From NCBI GenBank assembly GCA_964036275.1, contig OZ038435.1, forward strand, positions 11,819,634-11,883,633: a stretch of DNA of 64,000 nt, in the 5' to 3' direction. Made by a program: the position numbers and the translations under genes. Of the stretch, positions 1 through 11,672 are shown one piece after another. Every line of letters begins with the position of its first letter. Within the stretch, counting starts at the first letter, position 1. The notes under the pieces are model-generated. The model had not been told where the DNA came from and made no database searches. It saw only the letters and a program-made list of their open reading frames with translations. The DNA comes from Litoditis marina. Lineage: Eukaryota > Nematoda > Chromadorea > Rhabditida > Rhabditidae.

Positions 1-3000
1 GTGTGAGTTCAGTATGTAAATAAATACAGGTTCTGTCAAACGGTTGTGGACAGCGTGCGGTCAAGTTGGTAGGTGATGAGGTGTGGCGAGTGGCGAGCGG
101 CCAGCTCCTCTGCGTATCTTTGATCTACACACTCTCCAAATAATCCCTGCTGGCAACGTCTGCTGGCAAATAATCAGCAACCGCTCGCCCCGCTTTGCTC
201 AATCCATTGAGCCCTTTGAACTATTTTTCTCGGTAATCTCACTTCATTGGCTACGAAGCTATGATTCGCGAACTCAGTAGAAGTCTCAATGATAGGATAT
301 AAATTCATACACAATGAACGGAAAACAAGGGATTGTAGGAAAAGTATTTGGCAATTTACCCGAACGATTAAAATAATACTTATTTCGAAATCTGTGTGGT
401 CTCAACCTTCACGTTTCCTTTTTAGGCTCGATTGCGAATGAGCGACAAATTCTCGAGAGAAGCACAGGAACTACGAGTACAGAAGATAATGACAGAGGTA
501 TGTAAGTGATGCATTTTCGTGTCTTGTCGGAATCGAACCTGCGAGCAAATGATTCGTAGCTGAGCGCTTACCACTACGCTACGAGTATATAGCCGTTAAT
601 TTTTGGAATCGAAGAAATGTGTCCGCACACAGCGAAAATTGAGATAGACAGTACCCTCCTGCCTTCCCGTTGGAAACGACTATCCGCACTTCCTATTCAG
701 TCCAATTCATTTGTACGTTCACTCGAACATGAAGCATCCTTTCACGAAAAAGTTTCTAGCGTCTTTAAAGGAAACGTATGCAAAAACCATGTTTGCAAGT
801 GACGTTCCACAATGGGCTATGTGTTAAGAGTTCGGTTACTTCCGCAAAATGTCCCAATTTCCTTGGCTTGGTTAACTCGATTTAGTTTCTGGACGGTATC
901 AGCTGCACTGGTTGCAAAAAATGATTTAGACGAATTGTCTTGACATTTCAGTTATGAGCTATGATAAATGAATAGAGAGAAAGGTTTTCTTCCACAACCT
1001 CCGCGATAATTTCGGCCACCTCCCCCCCCCGCAATGGTTTTAACAAAAAACTATTGATGGAGGGGGTAAAAGTTAAATGTGTGGACGCGTAGGGGCTGAA
1101 GTTGAATTGAGTCGACATTGTACAAGCACTTCCACTTGCGTAAGTGGAGTAGAGGGGTGACCGTGAAATGTTACCTGAAAACGGTTGTGCAGTTCAGAAT
1201 AAAGTCCATTCCAGTTGGGGCTACGTGACGTGGCTAGTTCCCCAATAGGAACCGCAATGAGACGAGGCATCTCGGGGGGACAGAGGAAACGATTGGCGGT
1301 TGCTTCGGAGGTATAGTTCACACCATTCCAACTGAGACTCTTACAGTAACCATACAAACCCTCCCAAAGCTGTTGTGGAGCTGAACATTTAGTTCATCAA
1401 AAATCCTTCCGTATATTTACTGTACCTGAGAACGAGAAGGAGGTGCGAAAATTGTTGATTTTTTCGATCATGATTAAGTGAGAAAAACGGCTTGGAAGTT
1501 TCGTAATCCTACTGTAGGAGTCTCAGTAGGAATGAAAAAGACTATATAGTCGAATTTAGTTGAACGTAGATTCTGCATTTCATGATAATATCATAGTGAT
1601 TTGTCTTTGGTAACACCATATTTTCGAATGGTGCGATGGTATTGATATGAGTCTTCTAGTTGAATCGTTGGCGGGATTTTGACATCAACTTGTGGCTCTA
1701 GAACTCAACTAATCATACTACTATACTGTGAACGTAGTGAGGAACATCGGTTTCTTGACAAATGCTCCCCGTCCTCATTCTGTCAGTCTCGCAGAAACGT
1801 ATGGAACACATTCAGGTTTTGGTCAAGATATCATCCTGAACTAACATGTTCGTGTTTTAGATCTTGACTTCTCCGCCAATTTTGTTGTGCGATGAGCCGA
1901 CATCGGGACTCGATTCATTTCTCGCGTTCCAAGTTGTATCGGTTGGTATTTCAGTCCCATCATTCCATTTATATTATTTATGTTGCAGTTTTGTTTCCTT
2001 TGTGAATCTTATTAGTCTACCTCGTGAACTAAATCTCACTCATTATATGTTCATGAGTTTCTCATGAGAAAGATTAGATAAATATTAGATGAAAGGTTTT
2101 TGGTTCATGTGTTCCGGGTTTTAATACAAATTAACAGAGGTAAACAGCCTACTGAAATATTTGTTGCAAGGAATTCTAAGGAACTTTTGGCAAAACATAT
2201 CGATTGCCGTTTAAGGTTCTGAGAAAGTTAGCCAAACGAAAAGAAATGACCGTCGTTCTCACCATTCACCAACCGTCCAGTCAAGTGTTCGAGCTGTTCG
2301 ACAGGTTTGTATCGACGTCAATTCGTCAAACTATGGTACAATAAATTGTCAAGGTAACACGTAAGGTGAACACACTTGCTGATGTTTTTGTCGTGCTCAA
2401 TTTCTAGTTCAAACCTCTAACTCTACATTTGTATTTGTAAATGTGGCTTGTATCGGCAATCAAACTACAACCCCTCTTGATTTTCACATCATCTCCAGAA
2501 TCTACCTGATGGCGGAGGGTCGTGTGGCCTTCTGTGGTTCGCAGTCGGAGGCTTCTTCCATGTTTGACGTCATCGGATCCCCCCTTCCCACCAATTTCAA
2601 CCCCGCCGACCACTACATTTCCACACTTGCCGTCAAGGAATCGAGCTCAAAGACAGAAACCGACGGAATCATGGTCAGTTTTACAAAATCGGTCACGACA
2701 GTAGGAAACGTATAGGAAACGTAAACTTCTCAATAGAAGCGCAAGCGACCCTCTGAAGGATAATCAGATGTCAGAAGTCAGAAGTATACAGATTAAGTTC
2801 AGTTCTATTGTGTTTGATCTCGATGAATTTGGTATTTTTTTCATGTGCATAAAGATTAGACTAAAACTCCCAAGCTGCGTTTCTCGAGTTTTCTATCAAT
2901 CAAAAGTTTTCTAAAACGATAAATCCTGATAGGATTTGTTTCTCTCAGTGTTTTGTTTACGAGTTGTATACATTCGACGGTTCGTTGTTCGTTTTAACAA

Positions 3001-6000
3001 ACAGAACGTTTTAATAAAGTTAAAGTTACGTTATCAACATTTTCCAGGCGATTTGCGACTATTTCGAGGAAAGTTTTCTGGGAAAAGAGATGGCGAGAGA
3101 TAGTCTCGCAGGAGAGTACAGACAGTCAGACAGTTCTTTAAAAAGTGGGAAGATGAAGGAAAATGGAGGCAATGCATTGGATAAATATCATGCATCGTGA
3201 GTTGGATATAGTGGGTGTCAAATTTATAAAGTTCTGCCTCTCGCCGGAATCGAACCTGCGAGCAAAAGTTCTGTGGCCAGACTGTAACCACTTCGCTACA
3301 AGAGCCGAAAGCCGAAAAATGCGGGAATCGGAGACATTTGTCCGTACCCAGCGGAAAGTGAGATATACAGTACTCTGCCGCCTTTCTGTTGGCGACGACT
3401 ATACATCAAAAACACGACCATATTAAACACTTTGAAACTACACACCAGAGTGTGTAGTTTGAACTCCAGACGCGGCATAATTTTTGAATTATGACAGAAA
3501 AAGGAACGAGGTCAGACGGAAAACATCTGAATAGAGAAAACCTCACCTTTTCCGTTTGCTTTGAGAAAATCAATGATGAAAATTGAAATGAAACTCACGG
3601 GTAATGGTCCGCAGTTCGCTAAGGTAGAACTCCGTTCTCATTTCGCAACAATCGATACCAAGATGAAAAACATAATTTTTCTTCGAATCCGAAGAGTTAA
3701 TTTGATTACAGATGGCTGACGCAACTTCAAGTCTTGGCGTTTCGGAATTTTCTGGTGTCGTTACGCGATCCTCTACTGATCAATATACACATCTGTCAGG
3801 CAGTGGTCTGTAGTTTTTATTCGGATATTGAACTTGTAAACAAGAAATTTGTAAAGAATAGTTTGAATGCGAAAAAAACTGCGATTGAAACGAGTTTTGT
3901 ATTTCTCGATTTGAAAATTGTTTCATAGGTCAATCTCTGGTTAGCGTAGTGTCCTAAATGATTTTTGCATACGAGCACTGTTTTGTTGTTCAAATATGTT
4001 TTTTTGACATTGATAAAGAAAACCTAACTGATCATAATGTTGGGAGTTCACCAAGGCGTTTTTGTTTTGAGAGTTCATGGATTCGTATCGTTCACACATT
4101 GTTTTACATGCAAAAATTTATAACAAAAGCATCATTTTCTTTTTTATTTTTTTATTATAACATGAAATTTCCAAAAAATAAAGATATTTCCAGTTTTCTG
4201 CTGCAATCTGTGGTTTCATACTGTCAGGGAATTCCGTGGCCCAGGATAACATATTGAACATCAACGGAATGCTCTATCAGATGGTTTTTCAATTGTCATA
4301 TCTTATGCCATTTGAAGCGATCTACGTACGTTTCATTGTTGTTCTTTGATGTTTGTGTTTACTTTTTGTGTCTATCGATTTTTTGAACACGTTAGCATCT
4401 TTGTACTTTCTTGACTCTCTTTCGGCTTTTTCAAAGACAGGACACTACTTGACTATCATCTACCAAAGTTGAAAGAAGTTAGAAAAATAGAGATTGTGTG
4501 AATGAAACAACCGAAGGTTTAACCAAGTATTTGCATAAACAAGATTCAACATTTATAACCACATTTATACTCTCACTCCTCTCAGGTTTGTATAGAAGAG
4601 TTTCCGTTGTACCACCGAGAGCACAGTTCCAACCTATATCGCGTCAGCTCATATTTTATGGCCAAGAACTTATCGGAGGTTAGAACAACTGTTGGTTCGA
4701 ATGAAGCTTGGGTGTTAGATGACAATAACACAATAGTGGCCGTAACTACGAAAGTCGCTGTAGGTAACCACAAAAGTTGTTGAACCCCCTGTCCAAAATA
4801 CTCGAACTGTTCTGATCTCATGTTTGTTACCAGAGAGGAAATCTGACATTTTCGAGAATGAGTACTCTATCTATCATACTGTAGGAGGCCGTGTTGGAAT
4901 GGAAAGAGCTAGATGATTTGCTCTTCCCAAAGCAATTCTTTACACAATGTTCCCCCGCACTGTTCTTAGTTTGATAGCGTTGTTTTTTCGGATGAATATC
5001 AGATTTCAGTGCAGTGTGTCGGGAACAAACTACTACGAATATTTGGTCGCTCTCCGAATATATCTGTTTTCAGATCCCGTTTTCCGTCCTGACGGCCACA
5101 ATATTCTCGGTCATAGTGTATCTTCTATCGGCCGTCCACCCACTATCCTCCACTTTCCTTCTGTTCATTTTTGTGGCGATTCTGGTACAAACATTCGTCA
5201 TTTCACTAGGTAAAGTATTTCATGGTCAACAACGACAGCGAACAACCCATTTACCTTCTTTCGTGGCTATCAAACTCAGATTTACCTCAAATTTGCTTTT
5301 TGCAGATTTGCTCAGAGCTGGAAAGAGAAACCTTACTCGAACTTGTTTATAATAGGAGGCCACTTAAGTTAGAAAGTTTTAGTCCGAGTTTTCAAATCTA
5401 CTTTTTCTGTCATTTCTTGCTTAATCGTTTTCAGCATACGCGAGTAGTTCCCTGTTCAGTTCCGCCATGACAGCCATCTACGTAATGAAGTTCTGGATAC
5501 TTTCCGCGGAGGGAGTCGGCGGTCAGTGAAAAATCAATACTTTGTTGTAGTTTGATGTCGGCACACGCTTGTTCACTAATCCATACCAAACGCGACGGGA
5601 TCGAATTAGAGCCAATGCAATTGGAAACCACAAACACCGCTTGAAGCAGGACGATTATGTGGACCATTCCCGAGACATCGGTCCTTTAAACTGCAATTGA
5701 AAAATGTATTGCAGTTAGGGACTCTAGGGACTGAAACGTTGGGAGTGGTTCACTTAATCGTCGTTCTTTCAGCTTGCTTTGAAAGTCGCAAACCTCCTGG
5801 AAATACTGTCAACTTATAGTGATTGTTCTTCTTCGCACGTGGATTCCTATAGGGTATAGCCCCACATTCTGTGATTTCAGGATTTCACCCAGCATTTGAA
5901 AAAGTTGATTGCATTGCAAGTTGACACAAACCCTAACACACTCAAAATACTATGATTATCGATTAACAGTTGTATTAATTTCAGGTCTGTTCATCAATGT

Positions 6001-6022
6001 GGCTGATGTGCCCATTTATTAA
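1..6022 (+). CDS. ABCG (White-like) half-transporter, copy A, 5' end outside window
   Basis: Plus-strand exons read at 1-2 (end of an exon), 426-497, 1215-1310, 1861-1941, 2216-2304, 2499-2673, 3048-3196, 3712-3805, 4194-4325, 4586-4678, 5074-5209, 5435-5521 and 5985-6022. All have AG/GT borders and compatible phases. They carry the ABC signature ISGGQRKRL (exon 1215), Walker B and D-loop [13 protein letters not shown] (exon 1861), H-loop TIHQP (exon 2216), then a linker and hydrophobic segments fitting five transmembrane helices. The Walker A exons lie left of the window; copies B and C show what they should be. The last exon ends DVPIY followed by TAA at 6020-6022, before the final extracellular loop and sixth helix of the family. 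At 3193 this copy encodes His-Ala where B and C encode His-Val. ABCG half-transporters dimerise in membranes and export pigment precursors, lipids or xenobiotics; the substrate here is unknown. Confidence 0.85.
523..673 (-). repeat. tRNA-like dispersed element, member 1 (unit 1)
   Basis: On the minus strand, 587-523 carries a Pol III A-box-like TAGCGTAGTGG and a B box GGTTCGATTCC at tRNA-like spacing, but I could not fold a sound acceptor stem. Bases 600-673 are a conserved leader (minus strand CCAACGGGAAGG, then GGTACTGTCTATCTC, then CGCTGTGTGCGGACA) shared with members at 3211 and 12661. It lies in the intron after exon 426-497. A bare tRNA gene would not share this leader, so I call a repeat family. 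Confidence 0.6.
3211..3392 (-). repeat. tRNA-like dispersed element, member 2 (unit 1)
   Basis: On the minus strand: leader CCAACAGAAAGGCGGCAGAG then TACTGTATATCTCACTTTCC, then TAGCGAAGTGG (A-box-like), GGTTCGATTCC (B box), ending in a TTTATAAATTTGACACCCAC tail. It lies just after exon 3048-3196 in the same intron. It shares leader, box order and tail with the plus-strand member at 12661. Confidence 0.6.
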
Positions 6023-6138
6023 AAAGAAGGGGAGATTTACAGTTCACACTGTAGGAGTACATATAAATGATTTATAACTATCGCGATGTTCGAAAGAAAG
6101 CTTATCGTTCTCACTGAAGTCTATTCAAAGAGTTTTAG

Positions 6139-6195
6139 GGCATTTGCGACTTTTTCGAGGAAAGTTCAATGGGAAAAGCGTTGGCGTCAGAGAGC
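6139..6195 (+). pseudogene. Relic of an ABCG linker exon
   Basis: About 55 bases resemble the start of exon 3048-3196 (shared TTTGCGACT, TTTCGAGGAAAGTT and GGGAAAAG), lie 120 bases after the stop of copy A, and are preceded by TTTTAG like an acceptor. Similarity fades after about 55 bases. It looks like a partial exon duplicate left when the gene's 3' end was rearranged. Confidence 0.55.
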
Positions 6196-6462
6196 TCTTG
6201 GAAGCATGGAAAGATTAGGAAAGGAAGAAAGAAAGTCATCGATTGGTGAAACGAACTATAATTGCTCGGCTTTTCATAATTAGCAACCTAGTGCACTCTA
6301 TTATAATAGTTTAGTATCGCTGAGACCACTTTTTCATAATTGTGATCCAACTTACCGCCAATATCATTTGATGAGGGTTGAAGGAAGACTCATCTCCTCT
6401 GGAAATGCAAATTCGAGGAATCCAAATTGAATAATTATTGGAAGTTGTAGAGGAAAGCTACA

Positions 6463-7052
6463 TCGTTCCACAGAACGAAGCTCCGTTCTGTGGAACGAAA
6501 GGCCGTTCCACGGGTTGTTCGTACTGGAGAAAGATGGATAATCTCGTCTTTGAGAAAAAATCTTATAATTGAACTGAATTGTAGATGAAACAATAAGTTT
6601 CGATCCGAATAATTTCTTTTTGCAAATTTTCACTTTTCCGAGTAAGAACTTTGCTAAAAACTTAGAGAATTCAGTAAAAAAATATTTTATATAAAGAATG
6701 AAAAGAAGAACTTAGAACAAGTCTGTGAATGTATTTTATGTGAGTTTCATCGATGGTCATAGAGAATCACCGCCTAAACCTAGGAAGTCAAAGTTTAGAA
6801 GATTGGTTTGATGTTCAGCCCGTTGGGGCGATAATTGGCAGGTAATTAGGCCAGAGTGCCACTAAAATACATATATTCGCTCAAAGTCAATCAAAAGGTT
6901 TGAGAAGAAAAATGTTGCGTTAAAATACGATCTCATATAGTTTCAAGAAGTTTGGCGGTCATAACTAATAAAAAAATCGAATAATTTGTTTTGCGTACTA
7001 CCCTGGGATGTGGATTCGTTCCACAGAACGAAGCTTCGTTCCTGAGAACGAA
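6463..7052. repeat. CGTTCCACAGAACG palindromes outside the satellite (unit 1)
   Basis: At 6463-6498 two 15-base arms (TCGTTCCACAGAACG and its complement) flank a 6-base AAGCTC loop, with another half site at 6509. At 7015-7052 TTCGTTCCACAGAACGAA is followed by GC and a variant TTCGTTCCTGAGAACGAA. The same 18-base inverted repeat is the core of every 157-bp satellite monomer, so these are dispersed relatives or seeds of the array. The rest of 6200-7350 is AT-rich with no gene seen. Confidence 0.75.
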
Positions 7053-7349
7053 ATTTTGGTCGAGATTTGAGCGGTCCAATTGAAAAAATGGACTTGCGTA
7101 CCATAACGAGTGTGAATATTAGAAAGTTGTGGATTTGGTTTAAACGAAGTATGGGTGGCTTCTAATGATAAATACAAGTGTTTTAGTCGTACTTTCGACC
7201 ACAATCTATTTTTTTAATTTATCTAAAAAAATTGTGAATATGAAATTATAGAAATCGACAAACAAGGAAGAAGTTCTCAAATCGTGAATGCTTTGTGCAG
7301 TCGTGAAATAGAGAGCAGAAAAGAGAGCGGGGATGGTGGAAAATAATAC

Positions 7350-8005
7350 ATACTTTCACACAGCAGAATTTAGGGATACAGTATCAGAATTTCGGGATAC
7401 AGTATACTGTAGACGATGTGCATATAGATTTGACTATATCTCCTGTTTTTTCTAGTTGGGACAGAGCTAATGGATGAACTTCTCCGTGTCAGTTTTCTTT
7501 TTTGTATTTGTACACAGCCCAATTCAGGTATACAGTATACTGTAGACATTCACATGGATTTGACTATAGGTTCGGTTTTTTTTCAGTGTTTTTTTCCGAA
7601 TAAATGGTGAATTGCTTATTCTGATTTTTTTATTAATTCACAGCTCAATGAAGGTACACTGTATAGTGAAGACTTTCATACACAGCAGAATTAATGTCTA
7701 CAGTATACTGTAGACATTCAGATGGATTTGACTATAAGTTCGGTTTTTTCCAGTGTTTTTTCCAAATAAATGGTGAACTGCTTTTTCTTATTTTCTATTT
7801 ATTCACAGCTGAATGAAGGTACACTGTTTAGTGTAGACTTTTTTAGTCATCAGAGTTCAGGTTTACCATTTACTGTGAACATTCGAATAGATTTGACTAT
7901 AACTATGTTTTTTCTATTGCAGTCAGAGATCTGGTGGTACTGGTGGCTGTAACATTTCTACTTTCCACTCATACACAGCATAAATTAGGTTATACAGTAT
8001 AGGTT
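7350..8005. repeat. TACAGTATACTGTA palindrome cluster (unit 1)
   Basis: Diverged tandem modules, each with CACAGC-AATT, then a GTATACAGTATACTGTAGAC-like palindrome, then ATTTGACTATA, then a T-rich run and ATAAATGGTGAA. Module starts fall near 7357, 7511, 7638, 7678, 7801 and 7850. At 7693-7718 there is a perfect 26-base palindrome (half site AATGTCTACAGTA). A further related module lies at 12033-12062, on the far side of the PLE, suggesting the PLE inserted into this cluster. Confidence 0.7.
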
Positions 8006-8641
8006 ATGTAAAACCAATTTTGATTGTATACGTTTGAATGATACACATTGTTACCCATGTTACAAGAAATTATGCTTCTAATTACTAAACTCAATCGATT
8101 CACATTTTATATTCACTCAATTTCGCATCTGTGCTAAACAGTACAGCACTCTGTTTCTCAAACAGTAACTTCTCATTGAATTAATTTGAGAAAATGGTTT
8201 GACCTCAAAATATCTTCTACCTTCTCCTACTCTGAAGTTTCGTCCCCTTGATATTCAGAAATTAAACGTCATTCGTACATTTCGAATTTCATAAATTTAC
8301 ATAAATCTTTTTGCTAAACATAACATTCACTAAATATCAGTGGTGCTATTAAAGTCTGGCACCCAAATGGGATAATAAAAATCGATGTAGCTGACCTCAT
8401 GTAGAGAACACCCGAATTTTTAACGTTATATTTACTTTTTTGTCGTATTACCCACTGAGATTTTAATCATAGATTAAGTGTAGAGAGATCTTGCCACTGT
8501 GAATGGAAAACCCAACCACTAGTAGTTTTCACATGGTAGTGCTCTCAACCACTTCCAAGGTCCTCCGTACCTCGAAAACAATAACCTGTTTTTGAAACAA
8601 CTACTGACTGGGGGATGTATAGGCCTGCCTCCCCCTGGTGA

Positions 8642-10822
8642 ATAAGGCCTTTTAACCCTCCTCACAACAACCAAACCAATTGCCATAATTCCTGGTATAG
8701 ATCTGCTACCAAGAGTAGGAATCAAAATTATATTGTTCCCACCCTGTTTTCAAATGAAGAAGGTAGAAGGTGTAATCGGGGCAACTGTAGAATTTGTGAT
8801 CTAATTAATTTCAAATCTACTAGTATTTGTACCGTTACACGTAATGTGTACACAACCAACAAACCAAAGGAGGTTAACTGCAATACCAAAAATGTTATTT
8901 ATATGATAACCTGTGGCACATGTTCCTCACAATACGTGGGAGAAACTAATCAAAGTTTAAGAAATAGGATGAATCAGCATTTGCTTTCATTTAAAAAATC
9001 TAATTTGAATACTTTTGTATCTAAACATTTTTTAGAAACAGGGCATGATCCCAATAATGTTAGAATTGACATTTTAGATCATGTAAACGATAGTAATCAA
9101 TCACCAAAGTCAATGTTGCGTGACCAAGAGTTACTTTGGATTAAAATTATGCTCACTTGTTACCCACTTGGTCTGAATGACCAGATAAAAGGTTTTGGTA
9201 ATATTTCAAACAACACCAACCCATTGTCAAAAAATTCCCATCCTTATTTTGTTCTGTCGACTCCAATCAAAAGAAGTAGTCATGGAAGAAAACGTAGATC
9301 ACGTAAACTACAAAAGGTACATCGAACGGAAGATGATCTTTTGGATATTTTACAAGGAATGAACGGTCGTGAATTATACATTTTATCTCGTTCTTTAACC
9401 AATATTGAAAAGAACATTCTCACAAATCTTGCATGCTCGAATGATTTCGAGAACCTCGCTTTCAATATGAAGTATAAGATATACAGCCTCATGAGCAATC
9501 ATTTTTGGGAGAAAAGTTCGGTCGTGAAAAAGACCCCTACACTAAGTATCAAACTGGATTTCATTTCTAAAAAACTAGAGAGAATTCATTTACCCAGTCT
9601 CATAAACAACAGTAAAATTAAAAATTTGTTGAAGGATATCACCTCAGTGAACGATGCTTTCATTCGAACTATCTATACTTATGATGAACCAATTTCATTG
9701 AAAATTTTCAATTATAATAAATTTCTCCGAGATATAGATGACTACAAGAAACATCTCATTCTTTCTAATGATTGTGAATGTGTACTCTCTCGTAATTCAA
9801 CTTTTGTTGATCCAACAGATAGACATATTTGCACTGGTGACCTCAATATCATAGAAAACACTCGTTTACGCAAAGTACTATCATTGGGAACTAAATACCG
9901 TACACATAACACAACAACTACCGCGGACTTTGTTCAATTAGCTATGTCAGCCAAACATAAGATATTAGAACATTTGAAAAAGAAGTTCAAACCTACGCAA
10001 GAGAAACTTGCTGATTTCAGTTCTCTATTTGACACCGAAGTTATTGATAAAGTTCACCCTCGTTCGAATTTGTGTAACCTTGAAGAAAAAGAAGAATTAA
10101 TCCTCTCCGCTGAAGATTTTTCAGATATCAAGAATTTGAAAGCAAAATACATTATTACCTGTGTGGACAAAGCTTCTAGCAATTATGCACTTATATGCCC
10201 GAAATTCTATCTCCAACAAATGGAGAATGAAATGAGTAGAAATAATCTCAATAATGTTACCTATGAACTTTCTAATCTTAACATACAACATGTACTCGAG
10301 AGACACAAGCGAATTCATAACTCACTCAATCTCAAAAACTCTGAAGATAATATCAGTTTACCTCTAATATATGGTATACCGAAAATGCATAAACAACCTA
10401 TAAAATTTCGGTTCATAAGTGGAGCCAAACATAGCAGTTTAAAATCACTTTCTGTTACTCTACAAATCATTCTTAAACATATTAGAGTGCATTTCAAAAA
10501 CCTATGCAATGTCATATTTGAAAGAACCGGTGTCAAGATGTTTTGGGCCGTTGATAATAGTTTCACAGTAGTTAAAGCTATTCTGAAAATTATACCAAAC
10601 TCGGACACCCGAATATTTTCAGCAGACTTCACCAGTTTATTTACAAATTTACCACACAGTGTGGTTAAATCAAGCATGTATGGACTATTGGAGATTTGTA
10701 TGAAAAACCAAAACTATGTACACATTAACGGTAACTATTGTAATTACTCCTCAAGTAGTTCAGGAAAAGGAAATTATTATACTAAAAACGAAGTGTTCTA
10801 TAATGATATGTTCTTTAATTGA
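8642..10822 (+). pseudogene. PLE frame: N-terminal GIY-YIG endonuclease, CxC linker, RT up to motif A
   Basis: Open from 8642 (after TGA at 8639-8641) to TGA at 10820-10822, about 726 codons, with no convincing ATG. GTG at 8846 is not a credible start because conserved residues (CNRGNCRIC) lie upstream. The endonuclease has VIYMI (8894-8908), YVGET (8933-8947), arginines in LRNRMNQH (from 8957), a C-C-H-H set (CGTC at 8912-8923, His at 9026 and 9044), and a Glu at 9128. A CEC motif (9773-9781) is followed by TGDL (9833-9844), as in the Naiad linker. RT motifs: VDKASSN (from 10163), YGIPKMHK (10370-10393), FRFISG, and motif A SADFTSLFTN with catalytic Asp at 10625. Upstream, 8646-8750 in another frame encodes KPIAIIPGIDLL, which looks like lost N-terminal coding, so an older frameshift lies near 8750. 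The RT is cut off before motif B. Confidence 0.8.
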
Positions 10823-11486
10823 CCATAGCTTTGTTAACTATGCTGGTTCTGTCTATCAACAAAAGTTTGGTATCCCACAAGGTGCGAATTGCTCCCCACA
10901 AATAGCTGATCTCACGTTATCATTCATGGAGTACAAATTCATGAAGTCAACTATTTCTTCTGTAGGAAATTTTGTAGCTAGAAAATATAATAACAGTTAT
11001 AGATATATAGATGATGTTTTGCATATATCTCATCACTGTGAAGATTTCAAAACAAATATTCCTCTTATTTATGACCCCACACTCAACTTGGAACCTACTG
11101 CAGATATCAAGCTCGAATGTGATTTTCTAGACTTGGATATACGGTTACACCAAAATCGTATTCTTACCTCACTTTTCAATAAAACTGATTTATACAAGTT
11201 CAAAGTACTTCGTTACCCTAATTTTCATTCCAATATTGACACAAAGTCTGGTTTGAATACTATATCTGTAGAAATAATTCGTTTTTCTAGAACTTGTTGT
11301 TTGTATACTGACTTCGAGGACAGAATTGTCCAACTAGTTAGTTTCTATAAAATCAACTCTTGGCCACTAACAATGTTAGTTAATCGTATATTTAGAGTTC
11401 TACACAATAATCCACTCATTAAACGAAAATATGGACTAGTAAAGACCTTTCCCTCTAGTCTATTAAATAAAATGAGAGATGTCTAA
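10815..11486 (+). pseudogene. PLE frame: RT motifs B to the C terminus
   Basis: Continues the RT in the +1 frame relative to the upstream piece. The homologous reading passes from one frame to the other at about 10811-10817 (TTCTTTAATT). It contains motif B FGIPQGANCSP (from 10866) and motif C YIDD (11004-11015), then the thumb region, ending TAA at 11484-11486. The frame is open upstream to 10716, but residues before about 10815 are out-of-frame translation. One inserted base or two lost bases would explain the break; programmed +1 shifting is possible but unsupported. No second endonuclease follows the RT, which supports the N-terminal-endonuclease architecture. Confidence 0.8.
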
Positions 11487-11672
11487 TATTGATTGACACA
11501 TATCTGTACCCATTGGGCACGTCCTATCCCACCACTCATTGTCACCTTCCATCTAAATAATATTTGGTAGCTGGTTGTATTGTGGACTATTTAAGTTCTC
11601 TCTAAAATCTCTTTGCTCTCTTCTAAATTTCTTAAAATAGTTTCACTAGGTTAACTGAGAACAGGTCATCTA

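Noticed and set aside
523..587. Functional tRNA genes at the A-box/B-box elements
   Set aside because: B boxes are good but acceptor and anticodon stems do not fold, and a shared leader and tail indicate a dispersed repeat.
1073..1357. Minus-strand 94-codon open frame
   Set aside because: It overlaps the plus-strand exon 1215-1310 that encodes the ABC signature ISGGQRKRL, so it is an antisense shadow.
8846..8848. GTG as start codon of the retroelement protein
   Set aside because: Conserved cysteine-rich coding continues upstream in the same frame to 8642; GTG is simply an internal valine codon.
10315..10677. Minus-strand 120-codon open frame inside the retroelement
   Set aside because: It lies wholly opposite the conserved RT motifs, has no recognisable features, and is a shadow of the real frame.
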